The notes under the pieces: model-generated
The model's input: only the letters and a program-made list of their open reading frames with translations
What the model was told of the DNA's origin: nothing
Database searches by the model: none
Part shown: positions 44,737 through 55,048 of the stretch, piece by piece
Layout: every line of letters begins with the position of its first letter
Position numbering within the stretch: the stretch's first letter is position 1
Origin: Macrococcus hajekii
GTDB lineage: Bacteria > Bacillota > Bacilli > Staphylococcales > Staphylococcaceae
NCBI RefSeq assembly: GCF_004359505.1
Contig: NZ_SCWE01000002.1
Location: forward strand, 186,001 to 250,000
Length of the DNA: 64,000 nt
Direction: 5' to 3'
Position numbers and translations under genes: made by a program

Positions 44737-46479
44737 ATGCACAATACGAATCAAAAAATATTTTATTTACCCGGACTTGATGGTTTAAGAGCCATTGCAG
44801 TGATTGCCATTATTATTTATCATCTTAATCCTAAGTTTTTGACTGGTGGCTTTTTAGGAGTAGATACTTTCTTTATTATTTCAGGATATTTAATAACCAC
44901 ATTGTTATTGAAAGAACATAGAGAAACAGGTTCAGTTGATTTAAGTAAATTTTATGTTAAGAGAATCAAACGACTTTTCCCAGCATTATGGTTTCTGCTC
45001 ACCTCTGTTTTCATCTATTACTCTTACTTTGAACCTTCTCTGCTTCATCAGCTGAAAAAGGATATGCTTGCTGCTTTTTTTTATGTCTAAAATTGGTGGT
45101 ACATCTTTGATCATGTAGATTATTTTCAAGGCTTAGAACCTAGACCACTTCAGCATTTATGGTCACTTGCAATAGAAGAACAATTTTATATTTTCTTTCC
45201 TATCATGCTCGTTATTCTTTATAAGTATTTTTCCAAAAAAGCCGTTGTCATTTGCTTCTCAATTCTATCAGTTATATAAGCATTGGGGATGGCGGCCCTT
45301 TATTATCCAGGAATTGATGTGTCACGTCTCTACTTCGGTACTCATACGAGAGTTCAGACCATGATGCTCTGTGTATTGCTCGCGTTTATATGGCCACCTC
45401 ATCGATTAAAGAAAAGCCCTTCTTCTCAAGTTAAAATAGTCATCTCTTTAATAGGCTTTATTAATTTCTTTATTTTGATGATCGGTTTTATGTTTATTTC
45501 AGAATCAGAAAGCTTTCTCTATCATGGTGGTTTTTTTATTTTAGGAATTATAACTCTTTCTATAATAGCTTCATGTGTTTATCCAGGCAGTTATTTAAAT
45601 TCATTACTGAGTTTACCTTATTTAACTAGAGTAGGCCGTTTATCCTATAGTCTTTATTTATGGCATTATCCAGTCATCGTCATCATAAATTATTACTTTA
45701 TTAATGGCCAGCAACCTATTTATGCTTATATTCTGCAAGTTATATTAACTATACTTTTAGCATGGTTTAGCTATCGATTTATTGAATTACCTTTCAGAGG
45801 AGACGGTCTGAAATATTTTCAACTTAGTAAATTAAAGCAGCGTTTACCAATCGTCATCTTGTTACTATCTATGATTAGTTATACAGCCTATTCTTTATTA
45901 CAGGTTGCACCTGATGAAGCAACACAAGTTTATACGACACGCACATTAAGTACTGTTACAAGTCCAAAATTAATACATTCAGTCCAATGGAATGAAAGTA
46001 CAGAATCAATCTCCGACCAGTACTTAGCTCCTCTATTTATTGGGGACTCCATTCTTGTTGATATTAATCAGAGTTTAAAGCAGCTTTATCCTAATGCGAC
46101 AATTGACGGAGAAGTGGGACGTAATATCTATAAAGCCATACCGCTAGCAGACCAGTATCAATACATGAATAAAAAAAATGAGATTGTAGTGCTTGGTATC
46201 GGTACAAATGGTGATTTTCAAATGTTGCAATTAAATCAGTTGCTTAACAAGTTCAGTAAGGCAAATGTCTACTTAGTGACAACACGTGTTCCAAGAGATT
46301 ATGAAACACATGTCAATACGCTGATGAAGCAAGCTGCATCTATACATAAGAATGTAAAAATAATCGATTGGTATGCTGCTTCAGCAAATCATCCAGAATA
46401 TTTTGCTTATGATGGTATTCACCTTGAAAGTCCAGGTATTCAGGCAATGACACAATTATTTTCTGATTCTATTAAATAG
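44737..46479 (+). pseudogene. oatA: oatA-like peptidoglycan O-acetyltransferase interrupted by two TAA codons
   Basis: Read through, this 580-codon frame is a full OatA: an acyltransferase-3 membrane domain ([45 protein letters not shown]-like region, SYSLYLWHYPVIV) followed by an extracellular SGNH domain with FIGDSILVDI, LGIGTNGDF and DGIHLE catalytic blocks. It matches S. aureus OatA closely. TAA occurs at codon 118 (45088-45090) and codon 181 (45277-45279) with no frameshift; the sequence between is fully OatA-like (NWWYIF). OatA O-acetylates muramic acid and gives lysozyme resistance. As written, the gene should yield only a 117-residue fragment. Confidence 0.88.
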
Positions 46480-46543
46480 CATATTGATTGAAATGGATGT
46501 CTACTTGCTTTACGCTTATAGTATCAAATCCGGGGGTGTTAAT

Positions 46544-47035
46544 ATGACAGAACAACTTTCAAATCAAGAAAAGCGTCAACGTTTACACGATTTACTTGAG
46601 AAAAATGATATTGCAATGTTAACGACTTTATCAGGAGATAAACTGGTCTCTCGTCCTATGGCTTATAAACATTTAGAAGAAGATGCAGATTTATGGTTCT
46701 TTACAATGAAAGACACTGATAAAGCTGAAGAGATTAAAAAAGATAACCGTGCCAATATCGCGTTTTCAAAAGAAGGTTATGCTTCAATCTCAGGTACTAT
46801 CCAGATCGTTGAAGACGACGCAAAGAAAAAAGAATACTGGTCTAAGTCAATGGAAGCTTTTCTTCATACATCTTATGAAGACCCAAATGTCATCTTACTT
46901 AAAGTTGAAGCTGACTCAGCAGAATACTGGAGTACTGATCAGACAACTAAAACTGTATTAAACGGCTTAAAAACATTAATCTCAGGCGAAGAGAAAAAAC
47001 AAGATAAATCACTGAATGACACAGTAGAACTGTAA
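46544..47035 (+). CDS. Pyridoxamine 5'-phosphate oxidase-fold flavoprotein (general stress protein 26 type)
   Basis: The 163-residue protein has the split-barrel FMN-binding fold. KNDIAMLTTLSGDKLVSRPMAY, LWFFTMKDTDKAEEI and ANIAFSKEGYASISGT correspond to its strands and flavin contacts. The family includes the B. subtilis GSP26 (YdaG) group; the reaction is unknown. The ATG at 46544 follows a GGGGG tract, whereas an earlier in-frame ATG does not give the family start. It follows the disrupted oatA by about 65 bases and ends in a strong hairpin. Confidence 0.8.
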   Translation: MTEQLSNQEKRQRLHDLLEKNDIAMLTTLSGDKLVSRPMAYKHLEEDADLWFFTMKDTDKAEEIKKDNRANIAFSKEGYASISGTIQIVEDDAKKKEYWSKSMEAFLHTSYEDPNVILLKVEADSAEYWSTDQTTKTVLNGLKTLISGEEKKQDKSLNDTVEL

Positions 47036-47061
47036 AAAAAGAGCCCTCGGGCTCTTTTTTT
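47034..47061. terminator. Terminator between the stress flavoprotein and crtQ
   Basis: AAAAAAGAGCCC and its complement pair around two bases, with A and T runs on both sides. It serves two convergent genes. Confidence 0.8.
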
Positions 47062-48136
47062 ATAAATTAATATCACGATCTTTCCACTTACTCTTTTTTA
47101 AGATATAAGTATTGAACCAGGACCAGGTAAAAATAACGAGAAAATAGACAAAAGTAATGCTTGAGCATAATGCCGTCCACATAGTAAATGAGCCGGTTCG
47201 ACGACTCATAGTATAGAAATGCCAGGCATATAAACTATAAACAATGAGAGCCGAGATAAAGATCAAGTTATTCTGTGCTACACCCCAAATAACAAATATC
47301 AGACTAGCCATACTACCTACCATCCAGTAAAGAATACCTATCATAATCCAGAGCTCAGTCGCAGCAGCCCCCGTCGCAAAATGTTTAGCCCAGCCTCTTC
47401 CCATTGATTGAATACCATCAGGATACATACGAAAATTCACTATTCCTTTACCGAGATATGCATCTACAGGTAAACCAGCTTGATAAAAAATATCTGCGAG
47501 ACCAAAGCCTTCAATCAACTGATGACGTATAGCGGAATGGCCATTCGTTTTTTGGTAATGTGCTTTTGAACAAAGGACAACAGGTCCAAATGCTGAAACA
47601 TGCTTACTTCTGACGGGCGTAAAAATATTCAGCCCTATAATAGTCAGCAGATTAAACCAGACAGATAACTGTTCATAAGGTTTTCGTGTCTGATGATAAG
47701 GCTGCACCGAAACCAGTCCACCATTGTAATTGGACAAGAGAATATTCAACGCATCGCTTTTTTCAAACCACGTATCTGCATCCAGAAAGAGTAAAAGATC
47801 AGAGTCTGCCTGCATAGCTCCCAAATAACAGGCCGCTGACTTGCCTTGCCAATCTGTTTCTTGAGGAGGAGATAGAACAGTTGCACCGTATTGTCTGGCA
47901 ATATCTGCCGTCTGATCTGTCGAACCATCATCCACGACGATGCAATCAAATTCTATCGTCTGTTTACTGAGTGAATGGAGTAGATGTGGTAGATTATGCG
48001 CTTCATTACGAGCTGGAATAATAATCGTCAGTGTTGCAGCTGAAGTAGAATTCTGCTTCATATATGGCTGTCTGTAAAAGACGATGTGACCAGCCACTAT
48101 CGATAAAATAATAAAAGCGATAATAGCAATTAGCAC
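47060..48136 (-). CDS. crtQ: 4,4'-diaponeurosporenoate glycosyltransferase
   Basis: CrtQ transfers glucose to the C30 carotenoid acid in staphyloxanthin-type pigment synthesis. The 358-residue protein has an N-terminal membrane segment ([18 protein letters not shown]), the GT2 catalytic core with [28 protein letters not shown] and [10 protein letters not shown] (DxD-type), and several C-terminal membrane helices. The start is GTG, seven bases inside the crtP end. It is the last gene of the carotenoid operon, with its terminator downstream. Confidence 0.9.
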   Translation of the reverse strand: MLIAIIAFIILSIVAGHIVFYRQPYMKQNSTSAATLTIIIPARNEAHNLPHLLHSLSKQTIEFDCIVVDDGSTDQTADIARQYGATVLSPPQETDWQGKSAACYLGAMQADSDLLLFLDADTWFEKSDALNILLSNYNGGLVSVQPYHQTRKPYEQLSVWFNLLTIIGLNIFTPVRSKHVSAFGPVVLCSKAHYQKTNGHSAIRHQLIEGFGLADIFYQAGLPVDAYLGKGIVNFRMYPDGIQSMGRGWAKHFATGAAATELWIMIGILYWMVGSMASLIFVIWGVAQNNLIFISALIVYSLYAWHFYTMSRRTGSFTMWTALCSSITFVYFLVIFTWSWFNTYILKKSKWKDRDINL

Positions 48137-49608
48137 TGTTCACGTTCCGAAATCATTCGTCCTACCTGCTGTCCGCTTAAAGTGACCATTGGCATCCCAC
48201 CACCTGGATTGACTGTGCCACCGACGAAATATAGATTATTAAAATATTCACTTTGTTTAGGATGCTTAAAGCCTTTGTTTTTTTTCTTATCGGAGACTGT
48301 GCCATAGATTGCACCACGGTCAGAACCATACGTCTTCTCAATATCCTCAGGCATCCAGAAATCTTCTGTTACAATATGCTTTCTTAAATCTGTTAGTCCC
48401 ATACGTTCTAACTTAATCAACACACGTTCCCGTAATACTCTATATTCAGCTTGAGTAAAAGATTTTTCTTGAATATATGGAACATGGGGCAGAATTTTAA
48501 TATTTTCGTGTCCTGCTGGTGCCTGTCCTGCATCTGTTTTATTTGTATTAACAAGATAGATAGTAGGATCGTCCGGAAGTTTCTTATCATGAAAGACTTG
48601 CTTGAAGTTCTTCTTTGAATTCTGTGAGAAGAAGAAGTTATGATGCGCCAACTGTGGATATTCACGATTAACCCCAATATGCATCACAATACCGGAAGCA
48701 GCAGGTTCAAATTTCTCTTTTTTCTTTTGAATATCAGGTGTCTTAGATAGCATCTTCTCATAGAAAGGAATTACCTCCATATTGGAGACGAAGTAGTCGG
48801 CAGTAAGTTTTTCACCCGCCTCAGTCGTGACACTGCTAATCCGTCCTTGCTCAACATCTGCTGATACGATACGGGTACGAGTTAAAAATTTCACTCCTAT
48901 CTCCTCACCTAGCTTTACCAGAGCTTCAGCAATTCGATTCATACCTCCCGGCACATACCAGGCGCCTTGTGCATGCTGCATATGTATCATCATATTCAGA
49001 ACTGCCGGTGCATCGTATGAAGAAGAACCTACGTACTTAATAAAGTAACCGAGTAAGGTACGGAATTCTTCATTATTGATACGTTTATCAATACCTTGCT
49101 GCATCGTATGAAAATAGTCAAAGCCTTGCAACGCCTGCATGGGTCCATGATGTTTAATTAATGGCCATGTATAATCAATCCCTTGTTCAAAATAACTTTT
49201 TTCAGTCATCATATGAATTTTCCCTGCATATTTCAGAAAGCGACGATAATCTTCTATATCCTTCTTGCTTAAATCAGGGTTCATTCGCTCCATCTTATCA
49301 AGGTCTCCGTAGAGGTTATAGATGTGACCTGTCTCAAAGAAACCTCGCCATTCAAGGTCAAGACGTACTGTCTTCAGATAATCTTCCATTCGCCTGTCAC
49401 TGCGTTCAAATAAGCGTTCAAATATATAAGGCATTGTCAGAATAGAAGGTCCTAAATCGAAACCGAATCCTTCCTGTTCAAGACGATTCAACTTCCCTCC
49501 AAGATGCGCATTAGCTTCATACAATGTGACATCAAACCCTTGTTGTCTAAGTGTAATAGCTACCGATAAACCACCTAGGCCTCCTCCAATAACAATCACT
49601 TTCTTCAT
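48130..49608 (-). CDS. crtP: 4,4'-diaponeurosporene oxidase
   Basis: CrtP oxidises the terminal methyl of 4,4'-diaponeurosporene toward the carboxylic acid. The 492-residue protein opens with the FAD motif [19 protein letters not shown] and shows [37 protein letters not shown] and a C-terminal [20 protein letters not shown]. It is more like S. aureus CrtP than CrtN, whose hallmark PTIVMMP is in the neighbouring gene. GGGGGAG lies before the ATG and it overlaps crtQ and abuts crtM. Confidence 0.92.
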   Translation of the reverse strand: MKKVIVIGGGLGGLSVAITLRQQGFDVTLYEANAHLGGKLNRLEQEGFGFDLGPSILTMPYIFERLFERSDRRMEDYLKTVRLDLEWRGFFETGHIYNLYGDLDKMERMNPDLSKKDIEDYRRFLKYAGKIHMMTEKSYFEQGIDYTWPLIKHHGPMQALQGFDYFHTMQQGIDKRINNEEFRTLLGYFIKYVGSSSYDAPAVLNMMIHMQHAQGAWYVPGGMNRIAEALVKLGEEIGVKFLTRTRIVSADVEQGRISSVTTEAGEKLTADYFVSNMEVIPFYEKMLSKTPDIQKKKEKFEPAASGIVMHIGVNREYPQLAHHNFFFSQNSKKNFKQVFHDKKLPDDPTIYLVNTNKTDAGQAPAGHENIKILPHVPYIQEKSFTQAEYRVLRERVLIKLERMGLTDLRKHIVTEDFWMPEDIEKTYGSDRGAIYGTVSDKKKNKGFKHPKQSEYFNNLYFVGGTVNPGGGMPMVTLSGQQVGRMISEREQC

Positions 49609-50471
49609 CGCTGCTCCCCCTTTAACATCTGCTCTGCATACTGATTTAATTTATTTTTCTGCCATAAGCTGACCTTATTTCGTTTAGACAGACAATTATA
49701 ATGATGACGTCTCACTTCATTGAGTACCTCTGCATAGACAAGTGTTGCGACAAGGAGTGGTTTTCTACAGGAAGCTTTATAGTCTGAAATGCTGGGATAG
49801 AATTCGTTGTACCGACTTTCTGCATCCTGTGCTAATCGTTCCCACATCTCAATGAACGATTCATTAATTGTCAGCTGTGCCAGATTATCTTCGGTATAAC
49901 CATAAGTTTTCATTACATCACTTGGCAGATAAATACGTTGATGTTGAACATAATCTTCACCTATATCTCTCAGTATATTTGTCAGCTGCATAGCAATGCC
50001 TAGACTGTCAGCCATCTGTCTCCCTTCAATAGTATCTTCATCAGCTAAAACAGGGTATAGCAGCTCACCGACCGAACCCGCTACAAACGAACTGTAATAA
50101 TGAAGATCTTCCATTGTGCGCGGCTGACTGAAGTTAAGATCCATCATCTGCCCTTCCAACTGTTTATCAAACATAGTTAAGTCCAGCGGGAATTTTGACC
50201 TTACATCTGACAGTGCCCGCCACATAGGGTGATCAATGCTTATAGATTCCTCAAAGCGCTTCATCTGGACTTTAAGCTCCTGAAGCTTCTCTATTTTTAC
50301 CGCGAGATCCTGATGGTCATCAACAATATCATCCGCCATACGACAGAACGTATAGATTGCATATACTGCGTTTGCTTCGTCTTTAGGTAGCTGACTGAAA
50401 CCATAATAAAAACTTTTAGAATGTTTCTTGATGATATTTCTACAATATTCATAATCCTGCTCTATATTCAT
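49605..50471 (-). CDS. crtM: Dehydrosqualene (4,4'-diapophytoene) synthase
   Basis: CrtM joins two farnesyl diphosphates head-to-head to make C30 dehydrosqualene, the first pigment precursor. The two Asp-rich Mg2+-binding motifs of trans-prenyl synthases are visible as DDIVDD (near residue 48) and NILRDIGED (near residue 166). At 288 residues it matches the 287-residue S. aureus enzyme. AAAGGAG precedes the ATG and it overlaps crtP by four bases. Confidence 0.95.
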   Translation of the reverse strand: MNIEQDYEYCRNIIKKHSKSFYYGFSQLPKDEANAVYAIYTFCRMADDIVDDHQDLAVKIEKLQELKVQMKRFEESISIDHPMWRALSDVRSKFPLDLTMFDKQLEGQMMDLNFSQPRTMEDLHYYSSFVAGSVGELLYPVLADEDTIEGRQMADSLGIAMQLTNILRDIGEDYVQHQRIYLPSDVMKTYGYTEDNLAQLTINESFIEMWERLAQDAESRYNEFYPSISDYKASCRKPLLVATLVYAEVLNEVRRHHYNCLSKRNKVSLWQKNKLNQYAEQMLKGEQR

Positions 50472-50483
50472 ATAACCGCTCCT

Positions 50484-51980
50484 TTATAAGGCATCATCCA
50501 GCATGAGTTCTTCAGCTGCTATTTTAGAAGATAAGAGTACAATAGGGACCCCCGCTCCTGGGTGTGTACTGCTACCTGTGAAATAGAGATTCTCACAATG
50601 TGTCGCTTTACTTTGAGGTCGCAGATGATTGCTCTGCAGCAAAGTAGGCTGGAGACCAAATGTTGCGCCATTATAAGCATTAAACTGTTTTCTGAATTCT
50701 TTTGGCGAGATAAATGTTTCTGTTACAATCTCATTTCTGATATTGTGCATACCAGGTAGAGTCTCTACTTTAGATAATGCTTTATCACGGTAATAAGCGA
50801 CTGTCTCTTCATTCCATTCATATTGAGCTGTTGAGAGTTCTGATATCGGCATCAGAATATACAGTCCATCTTTTCCTGCAGGTGCCATTGTAGGCTCTTC
50901 CTTAGACGCAATATACATGTAAATAGACGGATCCGTTAACAGACGCCCTTCAAATATCTGTTCGATATTGTCGTCCAGATCTTCTGAAAAAATAAAGTTA
51001 TGAATGTCATCAATCTCCTTATACTGCTTATCCATACCCAGATAGAGGACAAAACATGAACATGAATAATCCATTTTATCAATATAGTGATCTGTATATT
51101 TCCCTTTTGCTTTTACATCTTTAACGAGGTTTTTCTGAGCATAAGGAAAATCTGCATTACACATTATATAATCTGCGTAGATCATCCCGACATTTGTTCT
51201 GATGCCTATTGCACGGCTATTTTCGATCAGAATTTCGTTAACAGGTGCATTGTAATGTATCCTACCTCCCAGTTCTATAAAGAGGTCTGCCATAGCCGTA
51301 GCCATACGGTGCATCCCCCCTTCAATAAACCAGACACCGTACAGAAACTCAATCATAGGGATAATCGTATAGAGTGATGGACTCTTAGCTGGAGAGATAC
51401 CGATGTAAAGCGTCTGAAAACTGATAATATCTCTTAAACGCTTATCTTTAATATATTTAGCCATACTATTTTCGGCATTACCTAATGTCCGTAGCTTCAA
51501 GCCTTGTGTCAACGTTGAGAGATTATAGAAATCTTTAGATTCTCTAAATGGACGTTGCAGAAAATGATGTTTTGCGATATTAAAACGTTGGTACAGATCA
51601 CTGATGTATTTCAGAAATCCTTCTGCATCTTTTTCGTCGACACCTTCAAATAATTCCATCAACTGTACAAGATCATTTGAAACCTTTAACTTTTCTGTGC
51701 CATGATTAAAATAAGCACTGTACATAGGTGACAACTTTTTCATTGGAATGTAATCATCTGCATTACGTCCTGTCAGCTCAAAAACCTCTCGGTAAAGCTC
51801 CGGCATCATTACGATGGTCGGTCCTAAATCAAATTCATAACCTTCACGTTTAATCCGGTGCATTTTCCCACCAGGTAAACTTTCTTTTTCATAAATTTCA
51901 ACTTCGTAGCCCGCATGCTGTAAGCGGATAGCAGAGGCCAGGCCAGCTACTCCGGCACCTATCACAATAACTTTTTTCAT
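50484..51980 (-). CDS. crtN: 4,4'-diapophytoene desaturase
   Basis: CrtN introduces three double bonds into dehydrosqualene to give yellow 4,4'-diaponeurosporene, using FAD. The 498-residue protein has GAGVAGLASAIRLQHAG at the start, the diagnostic LGPTIVMMPELYREVF, QTLYIGISPAKSPSLYTIIP and FTGSSTHPGAGVPIVL. GGGAGAG precedes the ATG. It follows fni with a four-base overlap and is followed by crtM. Confidence 0.95.
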   Translation of the reverse strand: MKKVIVIGAGVAGLASAIRLQHAGYEVEIYEKESLPGGKMHRIKREGYEFDLGPTIVMMPELYREVFELTGRNADDYIPMKKLSPMYSAYFNHGTEKLKVSNDLVQLMELFEGVDEKDAEGFLKYISDLYQRFNIAKHHFLQRPFRESKDFYNLSTLTQGLKLRTLGNAENSMAKYIKDKRLRDIISFQTLYIGISPAKSPSLYTIIPMIEFLYGVWFIEGGMHRMATAMADLFIELGGRIHYNAPVNEILIENSRAIGIRTNVGMIYADYIMCNADFPYAQKNLVKDVKAKGKYTDHYIDKMDYSCSCFVLYLGMDKQYKEIDDIHNFIFSEDLDDNIEQIFEGRLLTDPSIYMYIASKEEPTMAPAGKDGLYILMPISELSTAQYEWNEETVAYYRDKALSKVETLPGMHNIRNEIVTETFISPKEFRKQFNAYNGATFGLQPTLLQSNHLRPQSKATHCENLYFTGSSTHPGAGVPIVLLSSKIAAEELMLDDAL

Positions 51981-53017
51981 CGCTTTCTCTCCCTTTCATT
52001 TCTTTGTCTCTGCCAGGACTCCAGTTCAGGCGACAGAATATAAGGCACTTGCTTTAGAGCTATTATATCCTTAGCGCCAAGTATCAGTGCAATATCTTTC
52101 ATATGTGCTTTAAAAAGCTCTATGAATTGAATAGCAGCTTCTACACCATTCAACTCCACTTCTTTCAGAACAGCACGTGATAATCCGACTGCTTTAGCAC
52201 CCATAACAAGGGATTTAATGGCATCAAGTGGCGTCTGGATACCTCCACTTGCTAAAATATCTATATCTCGCTGGAAAGGAAGACTCTCGAGTAATGACAC
52301 CGGTGTCGTCTGTCCCCAACCTATTAAATACGACTGATCTTTTTGTGGTCGTCTTTCGTTTTCAATATAAACAAAATTAGTTCCACCTCTGCCACTGATA
52401 TCTGCACCTTCTATACCGATTGAGGTAAGTTGCTGTAATGTTTCACGACTCATGCCAAACCCTACTTCCTTGGCAATAACAGGTACTGACACCTTCTCAT
52501 TGATGGCTTCAATATTGGTTAACCAGTCTGAGAAATCTCGGCCACCTTCCGGCATCACCACTTCCTGGGGTGCATTGAGGTGAATCTGAAGGGCATCTGC
52601 ATCTATCATCTCTATTGCACGCTGTGCGAAATCAAGTGGGACATCGGCACCAATATTGGCAAATACAGTACCGCTTGGATTAATAGTTCTAATCACTTGA
52701 TAAGTAGGAATAAGTGCAGAATTTTTAAGAGCAGCATGCATGGAACCTACTGCCATTGCTATATTTGTTTCACGTGAAATAACAGCAAGTTTTTGATTGA
52801 TTTCCCCTGCCCATTTACTGCCTCCTGTCATGGCATTAATGTAGAGCGGGAATTCAAGAGGAAGATTTGAAATCATTGTTTGAAGATTAATATCTGTCTG
52901 ATTGACACTCGGTATGGAATGATGGATTAACTGAATATGGTTAAAGTCAGACAGTTGTTCTGGATGATTCAAAGCTAATCTGATATGATCATCTTTTCTT
53001 TGTTCTCGTTGTGTCAT
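51977..53017 (-). CDS. fni: Type 2 isopentenyl-diphosphate delta-isomerase
   Basis: Fni interconverts isopentenyl and dimethylallyl diphosphate using FMN, balancing isoprenoid precursors. The 346-residue protein has INAMTGGSKWAGEINQKLA, AVGSMHAAL, QIHLNAPQEVVMPEGGRDF and DISGRGGTNFVYIE plus a TIM-barrel FMN-binding end (ASGGIQTPLD, MGAKAVGLSRA). In S. aureus fni lies outside the crt operon. Here it sits between crtO and crtN, overlapping both, so its expression is tied to pigment synthesis. Confidence 0.93.
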   Translation of the reverse strand: MTQREQRKDDHIRLALNHPEQLSDFNHIQLIHHSIPSVNQTDINLQTMISNLPLEFPLYINAMTGGSKWAGEINQKLAVISRETNIAMAVGSMHAALKNSALIPTYQVIRTINPSGTVFANIGADVPLDFAQRAIEMIDADALQIHLNAPQEVVMPEGGRDFSDWLTNIEAINEKVSVPVIAKEVGFGMSRETLQQLTSIGIEGADISGRGGTNFVYIENERRPQKDQSYLIGWGQTTPVSLLESLPFQRDIDILASGGIQTPLDAIKSLVMGAKAVGLSRAVLKEVELNGVEAAIQFIELFKAHMKDIALILGAKDIIALKQVPYILSPELESWQRQRNERERKR

Positions 53018-53489
53018 ATTTTCTTCCTTTCTTTTTGAGCAGTTGCTCTATTTTAGGTCGGTTATAACGTTGTATGATAATAAAAGGAAGGTTGCTCATT
53101 ATTGCAAAACCTAAATTCAGCCTCGCAGCCCATTTAGGATTCCATAGATAGAAGAGAGGGAATAGAAGGAGGGAAAATCCATGTGTCATCTCAGCACGGT
53201 TCGCTTCAATTCGGAATGTATTGAGCGTTTCATCATCTGTGGCCTCCAAGTTGCGGTGATTAAAACTCTTACTATAAATTGAAGAGCTATCCGGCAGAAC
53301 GGTCTTCCATTGTTTCACTTTAAACCATCGTTGCCAGACATCACCCCCCTGCTCCCAGGAAAATGTGCGGAAACAGCAACTTAATTTATCAAAAAAATGA
53401 GCAGGTATTTTCATAAAGAGATAAGATAAGGAGAGTTGAAGTGTGAGCCATGCAAAAGTATTTTTAATAAAAAGCCAAAATATCTTCAT
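52989..53489 (-). CDS. crtO: Glycosyl-4,4'-diaponeurosporenoate acyltransferase CrtO
   Basis: CrtO is the last staphyloxanthin-type enzyme and adds a fatty acyl chain to the glucose of the carotenoid. The 166-residue protein has two hydrophobic regions (residues 8-30 and 105-140) and the conserved stretch WQRWFKVKQWKTVLPDSS followed by an Asn/Glu-rich region (IEANRAEMTHG). It heads the operon here and overlaps fni by 29 bases. AAAAGGAG precedes the ATG. A weak SigB-like promoter lies upstream. Confidence 0.85.
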   Translation of the reverse strand: MKIFWLFIKNTFAWLTLQLSLSYLFMKIPAHFFDKLSCCFRTFSWEQGGDVWQRWFKVKQWKTVLPDSSSIYSKSFNHRNLEATDDETLNTFRIEANRAEMTHGFSLLLFPLFYLWNPKWAARLNLGFAIMSNLPFIIIQRYNRPKIEQLLKKKGRKYDTTRTKKR

Positions 53490-53565
53490 TTTCTTCTCCT
53501 TTTTATAAACATGATTTCAAATATCATCCATTTTAGCCGAAATTTAAATATCTTCCCTTTTTATC

Positions 53566-53592
53566 TTACCCAATATTGTTGTCATTATAAAG
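53566..53592 (-). promoter_or_regulatory. Possible SigB promoter of the carotenoid operon
   Basis: On the minus strand CTTTAT and GGGTAA are 15 bases apart, matching SigB at 4 and 5 of 6 positions. The S. aureus crt operon is known to be SigB-dependent, so a weak match is worth recording. It overlaps the selO ribosome-binding region on the opposite strand. Confidence 0.35.
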
Positions 53593-53609
53593 CCAGGAGT
53601 GATTAAATA

Positions 53610-54998
53610 ATGAATTTTAATTTTAATAATAGCTATCGTTTTTTATCGACAGATTTTTATGAACTGACTGAGTTAAATAGTGTCAAAGAACCAGAAGTAT
53701 TATTAGTTAACAAAGAGCTTAGTACAGAACTTGAGCTAGACGCTGAAGCGCTGCAACATGCTGCTGCAGAATTATCCGGCAGCACTAAAATACCTCATTC
53801 GGAACCTATAGCGCAGGCTTATGCGGGCCATCAGTTTGGTCACTTCACCATGCTGGGCGATGGACGTGCTTTACTTTTAGGTGAACATATGACAAATGAT
53901 GGTCAGCGTTTTGATATACAGTTAAAAGGTTCTGGTCGAACAGCCTTCTCACGTATGGGAGATGGACGTGCGCCTCTTGGTCCTATGCTGCGTGAATATA
54001 TAATCAGTGAGGCTATGCATGCACTGCATATCCCTACTACAAGAAGTCTCGCTGTAACAGCAACAGGTGAAACAGTGCAACGCGAGCGAGCTTTACCCGG
54101 AGCAGTCTTAACGCGTGTTGCTAAAAGTCATATTCGCGTCGGTACATTTGAATATGCAGCACGCATCAATAAAGTTAAAGAACTGGCAGACTATACGATT
54201 CATCGCCACTATACAGAACTGAAAAATTCTCAAACACCTTATATTGATTTTCTAAAAGCAGTTATCGACCGGCAGGCATCACTAATTGCAAAATGGCAAT
54301 GTATCGGATTTATTCACGGCGTGATGAATACAGATAATATGGCTATCAGCGGCGAAACAATAGATTACGGTCCCTGTGCTTTCATGGATACATTTGACCG
54401 TGCAACAGTTTTTAGTTCTATCGACCGACAAAGCCGTTATGCTTATTATAATCAACCAGGTATTGGACAATGGAACTTGGCTCGATTTGCAGAATGCCTG
54501 CTGCCTCTACTAGATGATGAGACAGAGACTGCTATCGCAATCGCTAAAGATGCATTAACATCATATGAGCTGCTATTCGATACGTACTGGTTAAAAGGAA
54601 TGGCTGAAAAAATCGGTATTCATCAACCGAATGAAGACGACCGTGAATTGATTGGTGAACTTCTGGCTACGATGGAAGACCTGGAACTCGATTTTACACA
54701 GACCTTTAGAAAGTTATCACTCAAACAGCCGGTAGATAATGCGCTGGACGACTGGAAAATACGCTGGCAGCATAGACTGACAGCAGAAGAGTCTCCTTAT
54801 GAACTGATGACAGCAGTGAATCCTGCTGTCATACCAAGAAATCATCTCGTTGAAAAATCAGTCAACCAGCTTGATCTGACTGATTTCAAAGATTTACTGA
54901 AAGTCGTCACAGATCCTTATAATGATAACCACCCTGCTATTTATCAGACTCCTGCTGAAGAGTCAGAACAAATTTTTCAGACTTACTGCGGTACTTAA
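53610..54998 (+). CDS. selO: SelO/YdiU family protein AMPylase
   Basis: SelO is a pseudokinase-fold enzyme that transfers AMP from ATP to Ser, Thr or Tyr of proteins involved in redox control. The 462-residue protein has PIAQAYAGHQFGHF and MLGDGRALLLGE near the N-terminus, QLKGSGRTAFSRMGDGRAPLGPMLREY (with the inverted-orientation ATP site), and MNTDNMAISG and DYGPCAFMDTFD. The conserved C-terminal YCGT carries the redox-sensitive Cys. CAGGAGTG precedes the ATG. It is divergent from the crt operon and closes with a long hairpin. Confidence 0.9.
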   Translation: MNFNFNNSYRFLSTDFYELTELNSVKEPEVLLVNKELSTELELDAEALQHAAAELSGSTKIPHSEPIAQAYAGHQFGHFTMLGDGRALLLGEHMTNDGQRFDIQLKGSGRTAFSRMGDGRAPLGPMLREYIISEAMHALHIPTTRSLAVTATGETVQRERALPGAVLTRVAKSHIRVGTFEYAARINKVKELADYTIHRHYTELKNSQTPYIDFLKAVIDRQASLIAKWQCIGFIHGVMNTDNMAISGETIDYGPCAFMDTFDRATVFSSIDRQSRYAYYNQPGIGQWNLARFAECLLPLLDDETETAIAIAKDALTSYELLFDTYWLKGMAEKIGIHQPNEDDRELIGELLATMEDLELDFTQTFRKLSLKQPVDNALDDWKIRWQHRLTAEESPYELMTAVNPAVIPRNHLVEKSVNQLDLTDFKDLLKVVTDPYNDNHPAIYQTPAEESEQIFQTYCGT

Positions 54999-54999
54999 A

Positions 55000-55048
55000 C
55001 AACAAACAACAGCTAGGCTTAAAAAGCCTGGCTGTTGTTTGTTATTAT
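55000..55048. terminator. Terminator between selO and the DUF1801 gene
   Basis: Two 20-base arms pair with one mismatch around a 3-base loop. The right arm abuts the 3' end of the convergent gene. Confidence 0.85.

Noticed and set aside
45088-45282. A frameshift in oatA
   Set aside because: Both open segments are in the same frame and the 62 codons between the two TAA codons are fully OatA-like, so the defect is two nonsense codons, not a shift.
48130-51980. Two copies of the same phytoene desaturase (recent duplication)
   Set aside because: The two proteins carry distinct hallmarks of CrtP ([11 protein letters not shown]) and CrtN (GPTIVMMP), so they are the normal oxidase and desaturase pair.
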